The notes under the pieces were generated by a model. The model did not search any database. It was not told the DNA's origin and worked only from the letters and a program-made list of their open reading frames with translations. Shown here one piece after another: positions 16,956 through 25,710 of a stretch of 64,000 bases of DNA. Source of the stretch: Pseudomonadota bacterium (GTDB lineage Bacteria > Myxococcota_A > Polyangia > Polyangiales > Polyangiaceae). Position numbers and translations under genes: made by a program. The first letter of the stretch is position 1. Every line of letters begins with the position of its first letter. The stretch is taken from NCBI GenBank assembly GCA_023398955.1, contig JAEWRL010000185.1, positions 33,331 through 97,330 on the forward strand, read 5' to 3'.

Positions 16956-17154
16956 ATGGAGGCGCTCTCTTCTCTCCCACGGGCGTTTCACGCAGCGCGT
17001 CAGATGCTGACGCGGGGGTGCCAAACCTTCGCCAAGTGCTTAAGAGAACAGACGAGCCTCAAGATTTCGCCTCGAATACGGCTGTTCGACGCACCGCGCC
17101 CTACGTGGCATGATCTTGCTTCGGTTCGCAACGGAACACCAGAGGACAGTACTC

Positions 17155-19089
17155 GTGAAGCAACCACAAAAGACGCTCCTACTCTGGGTAGTGCTGATCG
17201 TCGCGTTCGTTGGCATCTGGCACTTCTTGAGCCCAGACGGCGCGCAGCGGCGCCCGGTCCCATTCAGCGAGTTCATGGCTCTGGTCCAGGCTCCGGACGA
17301 TCAGCGTCACGTCACGGAAGTCGACATCAAGGGCCGGGAATACTCCTTCGTCATCGAGGACCCGACCGCCAAGGGTCAGCCGGAACGGGGCGTGGCGATT
17401 GGACCTGAGAGCGACGACATCGCGGGCAAGCTCCTCGAGCACGATGTGAAGGTCACCTATCAGCGTGACGAAGGGAACCCGTTCCTGACGACGACGCTGA
17501 CCATCCTGCTTCCCATGCTGTTCCTGCTCATCATGTTCTATCTGTTCATGCGTCAGCTGCAGGCCGGTGGGGGCAAAGCCATGAGCTTTGGCAAGAGCCG
17601 AGCGAGGCTGCTGAGCGAGAACCAAAACAAGATTACCTTTGCGGACGTCGCGGGAATCGACGAAGCGAAGGACGAAGTCGAAGAGATCATTGCGTTCCTG
17701 AAGGATCCCAAGAAGTTCCAGAAGCTGGGCGGGCGGATCCCGAAGGGCGTCCTCATGATGGGGCCACCCGGCACCGGTAAGACACTGCTCGCGCGAGCCA
17801 TCGCTGGCGAGGCGGGGGTGCCCTTCTTCAGCATCTCTGGCTCGGACTTCGTGGAGATGTTCGTGGGCGTCGGCGCCAGTCGAGTGCGAGACTTGTTCGA
17901 ACAGGGTAAAAAGCATGCTCCCTGCATCATCTTCATTGACGAGATCGACGCCGTTGGGCGGCACAGGGGAGCCGGTCTTGGTGGCGGCCACGACGAGCGT
18001 GAACAGACCCTGAATCAGCTCCTCGTCGAGATGGATGGCTTCGAGTCGAATGAGGGAGTTATCATTATTGCTGCAACGAACCGACCTGACGTCCTTGATC
18101 CCGCCATTCTGCGCCCGGGGCGCTTCGACCGCCGTATCACGGTGCCGCGTCCGGATATCCGCGGGCGAGAGGGGATCCTTGGGGTTCATACGAAGCGGGT
18201 GCCGATGAGTGACGATGTCGATCTGCACATCTTGGCGTCCGGCACACCGGGGTTCGTCGGCGCGGATCTCGAGAACCTCGTGAACGAAGCCGCACTCCTC
18301 GCCGCGCGCCAGGACAAGGACTGCGTCACGATGAGCGACTTCGAGCTCGCCAAGGACAAGGTGCTCATGGGGAGCGAGCGTCGCTCGATGGTGATGAGCG
18401 AGTCAGAGCGCAAGGTATCCGCCTGGCACGAGGCGGGCCACACAATCGTGGGCAAGCTAACAGCGGGAAACGACGCTGTTCACAAGGTGTCCATCATACC
18501 TCGCGGCGCGGCGCTGGGAGTGACGATGTTCCTTCCGATCGAGGACCGTCACCTCATGACACGCCAGCAGATGTTGGCGCGAATTGCGATGGCATTGGGT
18601 GGTCGAGTTGCTGAGGAAGAAGTGTTCAACGAAGTGACGACGGGTGCGTCGGACGATATCAAACGAGCAACGCGCATGGCTCGCGCGATGGTCTGCGAGC
18701 TCGGAATGAGTGAAAGGCTCGGCCCCGTCGCTTACGGAGAGAACGAAGAAAGCGTGTTCTTGGGCAGAGAGATCTCGTCGCGGCGTGAAGACTACGCAGA
18801 GAGCACGGCTCGGGAGATTGATGAGGAAGTCAAGCGCATCCTCCAGGAGCAACTAGAGCTTGCTCGTCGCACCGTTCGTGACAATCGGGACAAGCTCAAT
18901 CGGCTCGCGGAAGCCCTGCTAGAGCGCGAGACCTTGGATTCAGAGGAAATCCAAGCCGCGCTCGACGGCGTAGAGCTACCGGCACGGCAGCGGATCGTCA
19001 TCCCCTCGTGGAGCGAGAAGCAGAAGAACAAACCCGAGCGTAAGCGGCCCGCCAACATCTTCGGCGCGCCGAAGCCCGCCGCTGGTTGA
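17155..19089 (+). CDS. ftsH: ATP-dependent zinc metalloprotease FtsH
   Basis: 644 residues from the GTG at 17155, after AGAGGAC. Starting there gives a normal FtsH N-terminus with the first membrane helix at about 8-25; a longer frame from 17110 is less likely. The order is: periplasmic segment, second helix (about 105-125), AAA module with Walker A GPPGTGKT (about 203-210), Walker B CIIFIDEIDAVG, SRH AATNRPDVLDPAILRPGRFD, and zinc site HEAGH (about 425-429), with the downstream Asp ligand expected in the tail. It degrades membrane and short-lived cytosolic proteins as a hexamer. tilS ends about 200 bases upstream, and the convergent cca gene follows 36 bases after the stop. Confidence 0.97.
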   Translation: MKQPQKTLLLWVVLIVAFVGIWHFLSPDGAQRRPVPFSEFMALVQAPDDQRHVTEVDIKGREYSFVIEDPTAKGQPERGVAIGPESDDIAGKLLEHDVKVTYQRDEGNPFLTTTLTILLPMLFLLIMFYLFMRQLQAGGGKAMSFGKSRARLLSENQNKITFADVAGIDEAKDEVEEIIAFLKDPKKFQKLGGRIPKGVLMMGPPGTGKTLLARAIAGEAGVPFFSISGSDFVEMFVGVGASRVRDLFEQGKKHAPCIIFIDEIDAVGRHRGAGLGGGHDEREQTLNQLLVEMDGFESNEGVIIIAATNRPDVLDPAILRPGRFDRRITVPRPDIRGREGILGVHTKRVPMSDDVDLHILASGTPGFVGADLENLVNEAALLAARQDKDCVTMSDFELAKDKVLMGSERRSMVMSESERKVSAWHEAGHTIVGKLTAGNDAVHKVSIIPRGAALGVTMFLPIEDRHLMTRQQMLARIAMALGGRVAEEEVFNEVTTGASDDIKRATRMARAMVCELGMSERLGPVAYGENEESVFLGREISSRREDYAESTAREIDEEVKRILQEQLELARRTVRDNRDKLNRLAEALLERETLDSEEIQAALDGVELPARQRIVIPSWSEKQKNKPERKRPANIFGAPKPAAG

Positions 19090-19125
19090 ACCGGACGCCG
19101 CGACTGGTGCAAGAGCCCGGAACGG

Positions 19126-20553
19126 CTACTTCGATTCATCGAAGTACGGCTGTTCGACCACGCGGCGCGCGGCCTCGAGCAGCCGCTCGCGAGAGTTCAG
19201 CTCTGGGTCCTCGGTGACGAGGTCGAGCAGGTCGCGAAGCAGGGATCCAATGATGGGTCCCCGCGGGAGCTGAAGCGCGCCCATTAGATCGTTCCCCGAG
19301 ATGGCCAGCTCCCGGACGCTCAAGGCAGCCCCTTGCTGCAGGGCATGACGCGCACGAGCTCGCAGCTCGGAGATCCGGCGTAGCTCGTCGGTGACGTCCC
19401 TGCCCTTCGCTTCGACATCGGCGGTACTCAGCGCGAGGAGATCGTCGACCAACTCAGGCCCAACCCGCCTCAGCCAACGCCGCACCGCCGCGTCCGTCCA
19501 CCCGGAGTCGTAGACGACGAGGTGGTGCCGCACCAGTGCAGTCACCTTGTCACGCATCGGACCCGAGAACCGCAGCCGCGTGAGCACGGCGTGAGCGAGG
19601 GCTGCCCCGCCCTTCTCATGTCCGTGGAAGGTATAGTCCCCCTTGTCTTCCTGAAACTCGCGGGACGCGGGCTTTCCAATGTCGTGCAGCAACGCAGCCA
19701 GACGCAACTCGAGTTGAGGCGGACAACCATCCAGGCACCTGAGGGTATGCTCCCACACGTCGTAAGCATGGAAGCGGTTCTGGACACAGCCCACGAGGGC
19801 TTCGAGTTCGGGTGCGGTGATCTCCAGCAACCCGTGGCGCTGCATCACCCGAAAGGCCTTGCTGGGGCGGGTTGCGAGCAGAGCCTTGCACCACTCATCT
19901 CGAATGCGTTCTTGGCTTACCTTGCTGTAGCTGGCGAGGGACGGCCTGATTGCTGCTTCTGTCGCGGATTCCAGCTCAATGTCGAGTGTGGCGACGAAGC
20001 GCGCGGCCCGGAGCACGCGCAGGCCATCCTCCGAGAACCGCTCGCGCGGGTCCCCTACTGCTCGCAGACAATGCCGCTCGATATCCGCCACGCCGCCAAA
20101 AGGGTCGATGAGGACGTCGTCGAGAGGGTCGTAGGCAATTGCATTGATCGTGAAGTCACGACGCGCCAGATCTTGCTCGATATCCCTCACGAACCGAACC
20201 GAATCGGGACGCCTGCCATCACTGTACGTACCCTCCCCGCGCAGCGTCGTGACCTCGAAGCCCTCGCCCGCAAGCAGCACGGTGACAGTGCCATGCTGGA
20301 TACCAGTCGGGATCACGCGCCTGAAAACGCGGGAGATCTCTTCGGGGAGTGCGTCCGTGGCGATGTCCCAATCATGGCGATCGAGCGTCCCCGCTTGACC
20401 GAGCAGCACCCGCAGAGTGTCCCGGACCGCGCCGCCTACCACCCAACCGCGGAAGCCAGCCTCTGCAAGGCGATGACATAGCTGCAGAACTGGCCTCGGT
20501 ATGCGAGGCCCAATGCCGCTCGCGCCCACCCTCGCAGGCCCAGCTGGAATCAC
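19126..20553 (-). CDS. cca: CCA tRNA nucleotidyltransferase / poly(A) polymerase family, with HD domain
   Basis: 475 residues. The N-terminal nucleotidyltransferase head has GWVVGGAVRDTL and the metal DxD in DRHDWDIATD. ARRDFTINAIAYDP and EDGLRVLRAARFVA match class II CCA-adding enzymes. An HD-type domain follows (LLHDIGKPASREF, HGHEKGG), as in many bacterial CCA enzymes with phosphodiesterase activity. A poly(A) polymerase cannot be excluded by eye. The start is a GTG overlapping the stop of the upstream kinase gene as GTGA, so translation is probably coupled. That is an unusual partner. Confidence 0.93.
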   Translation of the reverse strand: MIPAGPARVGASGIGPRIPRPVLQLCHRLAEAGFRGWVVGGAVRDTLRVLLGQAGTLDRHDWDIATDALPEEISRVFRRVIPTGIQHGTVTVLLAGEGFEVTTLRGEGTYSDGRRPDSVRFVRDIEQDLARRDFTINAIAYDPLDDVLIDPFGGVADIERHCLRAVGDPRERFSEDGLRVLRAARFVATLDIELESATEAAIRPSLASYSKVSQERIRDEWCKALLATRPSKAFRVMQRHGLLEITAPELEALVGCVQNRFHAYDVWEHTLRCLDGCPPQLELRLAALLHDIGKPASREFQEDKGDYTFHGHEKGGAALAHAVLTRLRFSGPMRDKVTALVRHHLVVYDSGWTDAAVRRWLRRVGPELVDDLLALSTADVEAKGRDVTDELRRISELRARARHALQQGAALSVRELAISGNDLMGALQLPRGPIIGSLLRDLLDLVTEDPELNSRERLLEAARRVVEQPYFDESK

Positions 20554-22280
20554 TGTTTCGACCAGGGGTCTACCAGATCGCCGCTGCTCATGGGCGTCCC
20601 GGAGCTGGGTTGTGGCGCCTTGGGCTTGGGCTCGGCACGTTTGGCGGGGGGAGGCGGAGCCTCGGTATTATTTGCCGCTGCTTGGGACCTCGAGGGCCGC
20701 GGACGCGACGCCACTGTCCGCAGCGGCTGCAGCTTGACCTTGACGCGATCCTCGGATCCATCGAGCTCTACCTTCTGCGGGGTGTAACCTTGGCGGCGGA
20801 TTTCGACCTCCACCCGGGTACCCGCCGCGAAAGTGATGAGCTGAGGGGACTCACCGATGTCCTGCCCTCCACGGAATATACGAGCATCGGCCGGCTCAAC
20901 CCCAACTGCAACCGTCAGAGAGCGCGGTGCCTCGGCCCGGGGCGGCTCGGAGGGCGTCGGCGCTGGCGAGGCAATGGCGACAGGAGCTCCTTGAGGCGCC
21001 GACGGTGTCGGCTCGACATCGTTCGTTGCAGCCGTCGTCTGCGAAGACAGCGCGAACACGCCAACGACGATTGCCACAGCTGCACCCACCCCCGCCAACC
21101 CAGCGTAGAGCGGCCAGCGCGCTCCGCCGTGGGGTGGCATGGCGGGCATGGGCGCCGCCATGGCAGTGCTCGACTTCATATAATCCGCAGGAACATTGAA
21201 CCCCTGCGACCGCTGCATCAGCTCGGAGACGGCATCCGGAACGAGTCCGTCCCGAAGGCGCAGCAGATCCTCACGGACCTCCTCCATTGAACCGTAGCGT
21301 TGTTCTGGGCGCTTCGAGAGGCACTTGAGAACGATCGCCTCGAGGCCTGGCGGCACATCCTGGGGCTCGGGGACCAGCGCTCGGATCGGCACTGGAGCCT
21401 TGTACATGTGCTGGGTCAGAATCCCCATGAAGTTATCCGCGTCGAACGGGACCCGTCCGCTGGCTAGCTCGTAGAGAATGACGCCCAAGGCGTAGACGTC
21501 CACGCGCTGGTCAACGGGCGCACCCGCTGCCTGCTCCGGAGACATGTAGTGAGGTGTACCGAACACCGAACCGGCGCGGGTGAGCTTGCTCGTTTGCCCA
21601 GCCGTCGAGACCTTGGCGATCCCGAAGTCGAGGATCTTCACGAAGTCCTTCTGACTTCCGCGCGAGATCAGGAAGATGTTGTCGGGCTTGAGGTCCCGGT
21701 GAACGATACCTGCCTGGTGTGCCTCCGCCAAACCCTCTACGAGCTGAAGCGCGATGTGAAGGATTCGCTTCACCGGTACGGGTTGCCCCTGCTCCGTGAT
21801 TGCCGCCAGCGCTTGCCCGTCGAGGTACTCCATGATGAAGTACGTGGCTCCGTCGGGGAGACGACCGAAGTCGCTGATGTCGATGATGTGCGGGTTGCCG
21901 ATGGCTGACGCCGCCTTCGCTTCATTCAGGAAACGGGTTGTCACCTCGTGGTCGCGAGCCAGATCCGCGCGGAGCACCTTCATGGCGACGAGCTTGCCAA
22001 TGATCTGGTGTCGACAGCGGTAGACCACGCCCATCCCCCCCTCCCCAAGGATGGCTTCCACGCCATAGCGACCGTCTACGACGGTACCGATCAAGGGATC
22101 CGCCGGGGGGGGTGGAGAGGTTGGTGCCATGGCGCCAGCATAGGCGTCCTGCTGGGCTCCAGGTCCTGTTCCTTGGGCACCGGAAGGCCGTTGCCGCGCG
22201 GAGAAATACTGTTCACCAGTCGCGAGCCGGCCCGCCGCGCTCCCCGCACCTTTGTTGGCACCGTGCTGCTGGTCGTTCAT
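20550..22280 (-). CDS. Serine/threonine protein kinase with C-terminal PEGA domain
   Basis: 576 residues from the ATG at 22280; an upstream frame to 22349 lacks support. After a disordered N-terminus (about 1-60), the kinase domain (about 65-335) has ILGEGGMGVVYRC, VAMKVLRADL, IVHRDLKPDNIFL, KILDFGIAK and HYMSPEQAAG. A single transmembrane helix (about 385-410, YAGLAGVGAAVAIVVGVFAL) is followed by a Pro/Ala linker and a PEGA repeat (about 450-515; VAVGVEPADARIFRGGQ to RRQGYTPQKVEL). A basic Pro-rich tail ends the protein. This is the common myxobacterial design, with a cytosolic kinase and an outside PEGA domain. It overlaps cca by 4 bp (GTGA). Confidence 0.95.
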   Translation of the reverse strand: MNDQQHGANKGAGSAAGRLATGEQYFSARQRPSGAQGTGPGAQQDAYAGAMAPTSPPPPADPLIGTVVDGRYGVEAILGEGGMGVVYRCRHQIIGKLVAMKVLRADLARDHEVTTRFLNEAKAASAIGNPHIIDISDFGRLPDGATYFIMEYLDGQALAAITEQGQPVPVKRILHIALQLVEGLAEAHQAGIVHRDLKPDNIFLISRGSQKDFVKILDFGIAKVSTAGQTSKLTRAGSVFGTPHYMSPEQAAGAPVDQRVDVYALGVILYELASGRVPFDADNFMGILTQHMYKAPVPIRALVPEPQDVPPGLEAIVLKCLSKRPEQRYGSMEEVREDLLRLRDGLVPDAVSELMQRSQGFNVPADYMKSSTAMAAPMPAMPPHGGARWPLYAGLAGVGAAVAIVVGVFALSSQTTAATNDVEPTPSAPQGAPVAIASPAPTPSEPPRAEAPRSLTVAVGVEPADARIFRGGQDIGESPQLITFAAGTRVEVEIRRQGYTPQKVELDGSEDRVKVKLQPLRTVASRPRPSRSQAAANNTEAPPPPAKRAEPKPKAPQPSSGTPMSSGDLVDPWSKQ

Positions 22281-22612
22281 GGCATTCCCTAGCGCCCGAG
22301 CTCTCCGGATGTGTCCATACGTCCCTGCCCGCGATGATCGATAGCCCAACCCGCCAAGTAGTGACGGACTCCTCCCCTATAGCACGGATGGCGTTGCTGC
22401 CCCGACCCAGCCGTGACCGCTGGCAACGTCGAATCCGACCGCGCATCAGGCCATTGGCCGAAGGCCCGAGACCCTGCCGATTACTGGATGGCTCAAGGGC
22501 GGGCAGCTGCCGTGCTCGCATAGCCGCTCAAGATGGCTCTCTTACCTCGAGAATGGAAAATCGAGCAATCGACGTGCCGCCCGGCCCCACTGTCTGCTAA
22601 ACCCGGCACGCA
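22281..22612. other. Intergenic region between divergent genes
   Basis: 332 bases separating the PEGA kinase and the LolC/E-type permease, which run in opposite directions. It should carry both promoters. No RNA gene, repeat or clear operator was seen. Confidence 0.6.
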
Positions 22613-24205
22613 ATGGGTTTTCCGCTGGGCCTCGCGCTCCGCTACATGCGCTCGAAGAAACGCTCGTTCGTTTCCATTGGGACGATGTTCGCAATCCTCG
22701 GGGTCGCCCTGGGCGTGGCCGCCCTCGCCATCGTCATGAGCGTGACGGGGGGCTTCCGAGCTCAATTTCGCGACAAAGTCCTTGGGGTCAATGCGCACGT
22801 ACTCGTGCTGAAGTACACAAGTGACTTCCGCGAGTACCGGGATGTCATGGCTGACCTCGAAGGCGTTCCCGGCGTCATCGGAATCGGCCCCTTCGTGATT
22901 AGTCCAATGATGGTCACGCATGGCAAACGAACAGCGACGGGGGTCCTGCTCAAGGGTGTCGACCCGGCCAAGATGCCGCAGGTGCTCGATCTTCCCCAAC
23001 ACATCGTGGAAGGCTCGATGCAGGGCTTGCGGCGCCCGGGAGCGACACCTCCGAAGCGCCTCGACGTCGTGAGAGAGAAACGCAGAACCGGCAGTCGGGG
23101 CACGGGACAGGGTCTCGACTCGCCGCAACGTGGAAGCCTCGCGGACTTCGAGGCGCAACTTGCATTAGCGGATTCTGGCGACGGCACCGCGCCACCGCCG
23201 GACACGCTGGCAGATGCATCGCCTCAGGGTGGCGGTCTCGAAGCGACCGAGGAAGACCACCAGCTCGCAGATCTACCCGAGGATGCTCCCATTGGTTCCG
23301 TGATCCCTGAGGGCGGTTACGACAGTATCCTACCGGACGAGGATTTCCTGCCACCAGAGCTCGAGGCCGATCCCTGCGTCGATCCGGAGAAGAGCGCGCT
23401 GCTGCCAGGCATCGTCGTTGGCAAGACACTCAAAGAGAACCTCGCGATCGAGCTTGGCGACTGCGTCCAAGTAACCTCCCCGACGATAGGCTTTACCTTC
23501 GCTGGCGGCTCGATACGCGCCCCGGTGGCCAAGCAGTTCCGGGTCGTCGCGGCATTCGATGCTGGCTTCGACCAGTACGACTCGCGTCTGGTGTATACGG
23601 ACCTCTACGAGGCACAAGCATTCTACGATGCGGGGGACACCGTGACCGGCGTCGAAATGAAGGTCGCGGACATAGACAAGGCTCGAGAGATTGCGGAATC
23701 CATTGATCGCAGACTAGCTACAGGCATCTACCGCGTCATGGACTGGGAGGAGTTGAACCACGGGCTCTTCACGGCCCTGCGCATTCAGCAGATCATGATG
23801 AGCCTAGTCTTGGCGCTCATCATCATTGTCGCCGCGTTTACTGTCGTCGCCACGCTGATCATGGTGGTGTTGGACAAGAAGCGAGAGATTGCCGTGCTGA
23901 AAGCCATGGGCGCAGGAGATTCCGCGCTCCTTCGCGCCTTCCTGTATCAGGGAGCCATCATTGGCGTCCTCGGCACGGCAATCGGGCTCAGCGTCGGTTG
24001 GGTTGTTTGTAGGGTCTTGCTCGTCTACGGGTTCCCGTTGGACCCGAAGGTCTACTTCATTTCGCGGCTGCCCGTCGAGGTGAAGCCAGAGCAGTTCGCG
24101 ATGGTAGGCGTGTTCGCAGTGCTCGTCTGCCTGGCGGCGTGCGTGTGGCCGGCACTCCACGCGGCGCGGCTACGCCCCGCCGAGGCGTTTCGCGAGCAAC
24201 AGTGA
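22613..24205 (+). CDS. LolC/LolE-type ABC transporter permease with a large periplasmic insertion
   Basis: 530 residues. The family frame is plain: LALRYMRSKKRSFVSIGTMFAILGVALGVAALAIVMSV at the start (helix 1), a periplasmic MacB-like core, then three C-terminal helices with VVLDKKREIAVLKAMGA and LHAARLRPAEAFREQQ. In lipoprotein export, LolC/E work with the ATPase LolD to release lipoproteins from the inner membrane. Residues about 125-265 hold an acidic, low-complexity insertion (GQGLDSPQRG, LPDEDFLPPEL) absent from the usual LolC/E. Family members are near 400 residues, and the extra length matches the insertion. No ATPase gene is adjacent. Confidence 0.92.
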   Translation: MGFPLGLALRYMRSKKRSFVSIGTMFAILGVALGVAALAIVMSVTGGFRAQFRDKVLGVNAHVLVLKYTSDFREYRDVMADLEGVPGVIGIGPFVISPMMVTHGKRTATGVLLKGVDPAKMPQVLDLPQHIVEGSMQGLRRPGATPPKRLDVVREKRRTGSRGTGQGLDSPQRGSLADFEAQLALADSGDGTAPPPDTLADASPQGGGLEATEEDHQLADLPEDAPIGSVIPEGGYDSILPDEDFLPPELEADPCVDPEKSALLPGIVVGKTLKENLAIELGDCVQVTSPTIGFTFAGGSIRAPVAKQFRVVAAFDAGFDQYDSRLVYTDLYEAQAFYDAGDTVTGVEMKVADIDKAREIAESIDRRLATGIYRVMDWEELNHGLFTALRIQQIMMSLVLALIIIVAAFTVVATLIMVVLDKKREIAVLKAMGAGDSALLRAFLYQGAIIGVLGTAIGLSVGWVVCRVLLVYGFPLDPKVYFISRLPVEVKPEQFAMVGVFAVLVCLAACVWPALHAARLRPAEAFREQQ

Positions 24206-24261
24206 GCTTTCGAGACGACCCTGCGGAGCAGCAACCAACCCTCGACCTCGTGTTACGCGTT

Positions 24262-24966
24262 CTAGCTGGCGTGTGCGCATAGCTCCACCCCGGACAGCTC
24301 GAGGAGGCTCAGCATCCTGGCCCAAAGCTCCGGGGCGCGGAACGGCTTGACCAAGTAGTCGCTCACGCTGGCCGCGGCGGACTGCAGGGGTCGCGCTGCA
24401 ATCGGGTGGTTCGCCAGCAACAGGGCTGGGGTGCCGCGTGCCCGCTGCGGCAGCCGAAGACAGAGCTCGAGACCGCTCATGCCCCGCAGGTCCTGTTCCA
24501 CGACGAGGAGGTCGAAGCGCTCCATCCGGAGCAAGTCCAAGGCGTCCTCCGCAGAGCCGACGGCGAAGCTCGTGAACCCCGAGCCGCGAACCACGGCGCA
24601 TACCATTTCACGGACGTCGGGCTCCCCATCAACGACGAGGACACGATTGGCTTGGGGTGGTCGCACTCGGAACTCGGAGCTGCGGGGCGCGACGGACTCT
24701 CGGCAATACCCCTCGTCACAGGGCAGCGTCAGCGTGGCGATACGCTCCCAATCACGTTCCTCGAAGGCGATGCGGGGACCATCACCGCGGTCGCGGGCGC
24801 GCGCGGCGACGGACAACCGTTCGTGGGCAACCTCGAAGGTTGCGACGAGCCACTCACGCTCTCGCAGTACTGCGCCACAGCTTACTTCCAGCTCTCTATC
24901 CTCTGACGCATCGAGGAGACGCCGAAACTCATCCCGCGTAGAGAACCGGTACCCGATACCTCGCAC
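24262..24966 (-). CDS. Degenerate receiver-domain protein with unidentified N-terminal domain
   Basis: 234 residues, GTG start. The C-terminal 125 residues align with a receiver (NRVLVVDGEPDVREM, LLVVEQDLRGMSG, YLVKPFRAPELW). The first acidic pair reads DG instead of DD/DE. At the phospho-acceptor position the alignment FDLLVVEQDLRGMSG places Glu where Asp is normal. This predicts a pseudo-receiver fixed in one state, or one using the neighbouring Asp. The N-terminal 90 residues (CGAVLREREWLVATFE, GPRIAFEERDWERI) may be PilZ-like, but the key Arg motif is not clear. It is convergent with the LolC/E-like gene, 56 bases away. Confidence 0.8.
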   Translation of the reverse strand: MRGIGYRFSTRDEFRRLLDASEDRELEVSCGAVLREREWLVATFEVAHERLSVAARARDRGDGPRIAFEERDWERIATLTLPCDEGYCRESVAPRSSEFRVRPPQANRVLVVDGEPDVREMVCAVVRGSGFTSFAVGSAEDALDLLRMERFDLLVVEQDLRGMSGLELCLRLPQRARGTPALLLANHPIAARPLQSAAASVSDYLVKPFRAPELWARMLSLLELSGVELCAHAS

Positions 24967-25029
24967 GGCCGAAAAACTAGCGCGCCGAGCTGACCGTCAC
25001 CAGCCCTGGCCCGACGATTTTCCAGTTCT

Positions 25030-25710
25030 TCAACGTGGAACCCGAGCTACCGCAAGTGCAGTGTATGCAATTGCCAGACCCCAGAGCACAACCCAAGCCC
25101 AGCCCTGATCCAGCCCGAGCACAGGCTCTCCTCCGAGAAGCGCGCGCAACTGCCCACGAGGAAAAGGAAGTGCGACTGCTGTGGTAGCGCCACCCACGAT
25201 CCAATCGAGGACAAGTAGCACCGGCCTCAGCCATCCTCTCCGCCCGACGCTGGCGCCGCACAGGAAAAGCGCCACGTAGGCGGCTCCTGCAAGCGCAGTG
25301 ATGGCACTGGAACGGTAGAGCTCGATGGCGAGAGGCAACACCCCGGAGGCACCGGCCGCCACCACCGTGAGGGCCGCAAGGACCGCCGCGGCAACAGCAA
25401 AGATCGTGCCCACCATTACCACGCAGCCGATGAGCCAGATCCGCCTGTCAGCGCCATACCGGGCCGCCCCCTCCATGGCTTCCCTCTGCGCCGGACCCGT
25501 GATGCGAGCGACACACCCGTAAGCCAGAAGCGGAACAGCGAGTCCACCAACAGCACCGAGCAGCGCGTTGTCGGTAGCAACGACCGGGTTCAATCGTCGC
25601 TCCACGACCGCAACCATGCCGACCATGAGTAGACTGAAGACCCATACGAGAAAGGGGCCGACTCCGAGCGACCGTTGGGCGCCCCACCTCGCCCCAAGCC
25701 AGACGGTCAC
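25030..25710 (-). CDS. Polytopic membrane protein, third gene of a degenerate ABC operon
   Basis: 226 residues with six or so hydrophobic helices (FLVWVFSLLMVGMVAVV, LLGAVGGLAVPLLAYG, IWLIGCVVMVGTIFAVAA, ALAGAAYVALFLCGASV and a C-terminal pair). The layout resembles the compact permeases of ABC-2 exporters, such as CcmB-like or multidrug types, but no family motif was matched. It starts at a GTG overlapping the end of the ATPase-like gene (GTGA). It forms a coupled operon with the ATPase-like protein and the upstream permease. Confidence 0.85.
   Translation of the reverse strand: MTVWLGARWGAQRSLGVGPFLVWVFSLLMVGMVAVVERRLNPVVATDNALLGAVGGLAVPLLAYGCVARITGPAQREAMEGAARYGADRRIWLIGCVVMVGTIFAVAAAVLAALTVVAAGASGVLPLAIELYRSSAITALAGAAYVALFLCGASVGRRGWLRPVLLVLDWIVGGATTAVALPFPRGQLRALLGGEPVLGLDQGWAWVVLWGLAIAYTALAVARVPR

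Noticed and set aside
17107..17123. TGGCAT...TTGCTT upstream of ftsH as a sigma-54 promoter
   Set aside because: The GG-to-GC spacing is one base short of the consensus and the site overlaps the gene's upstream frame.
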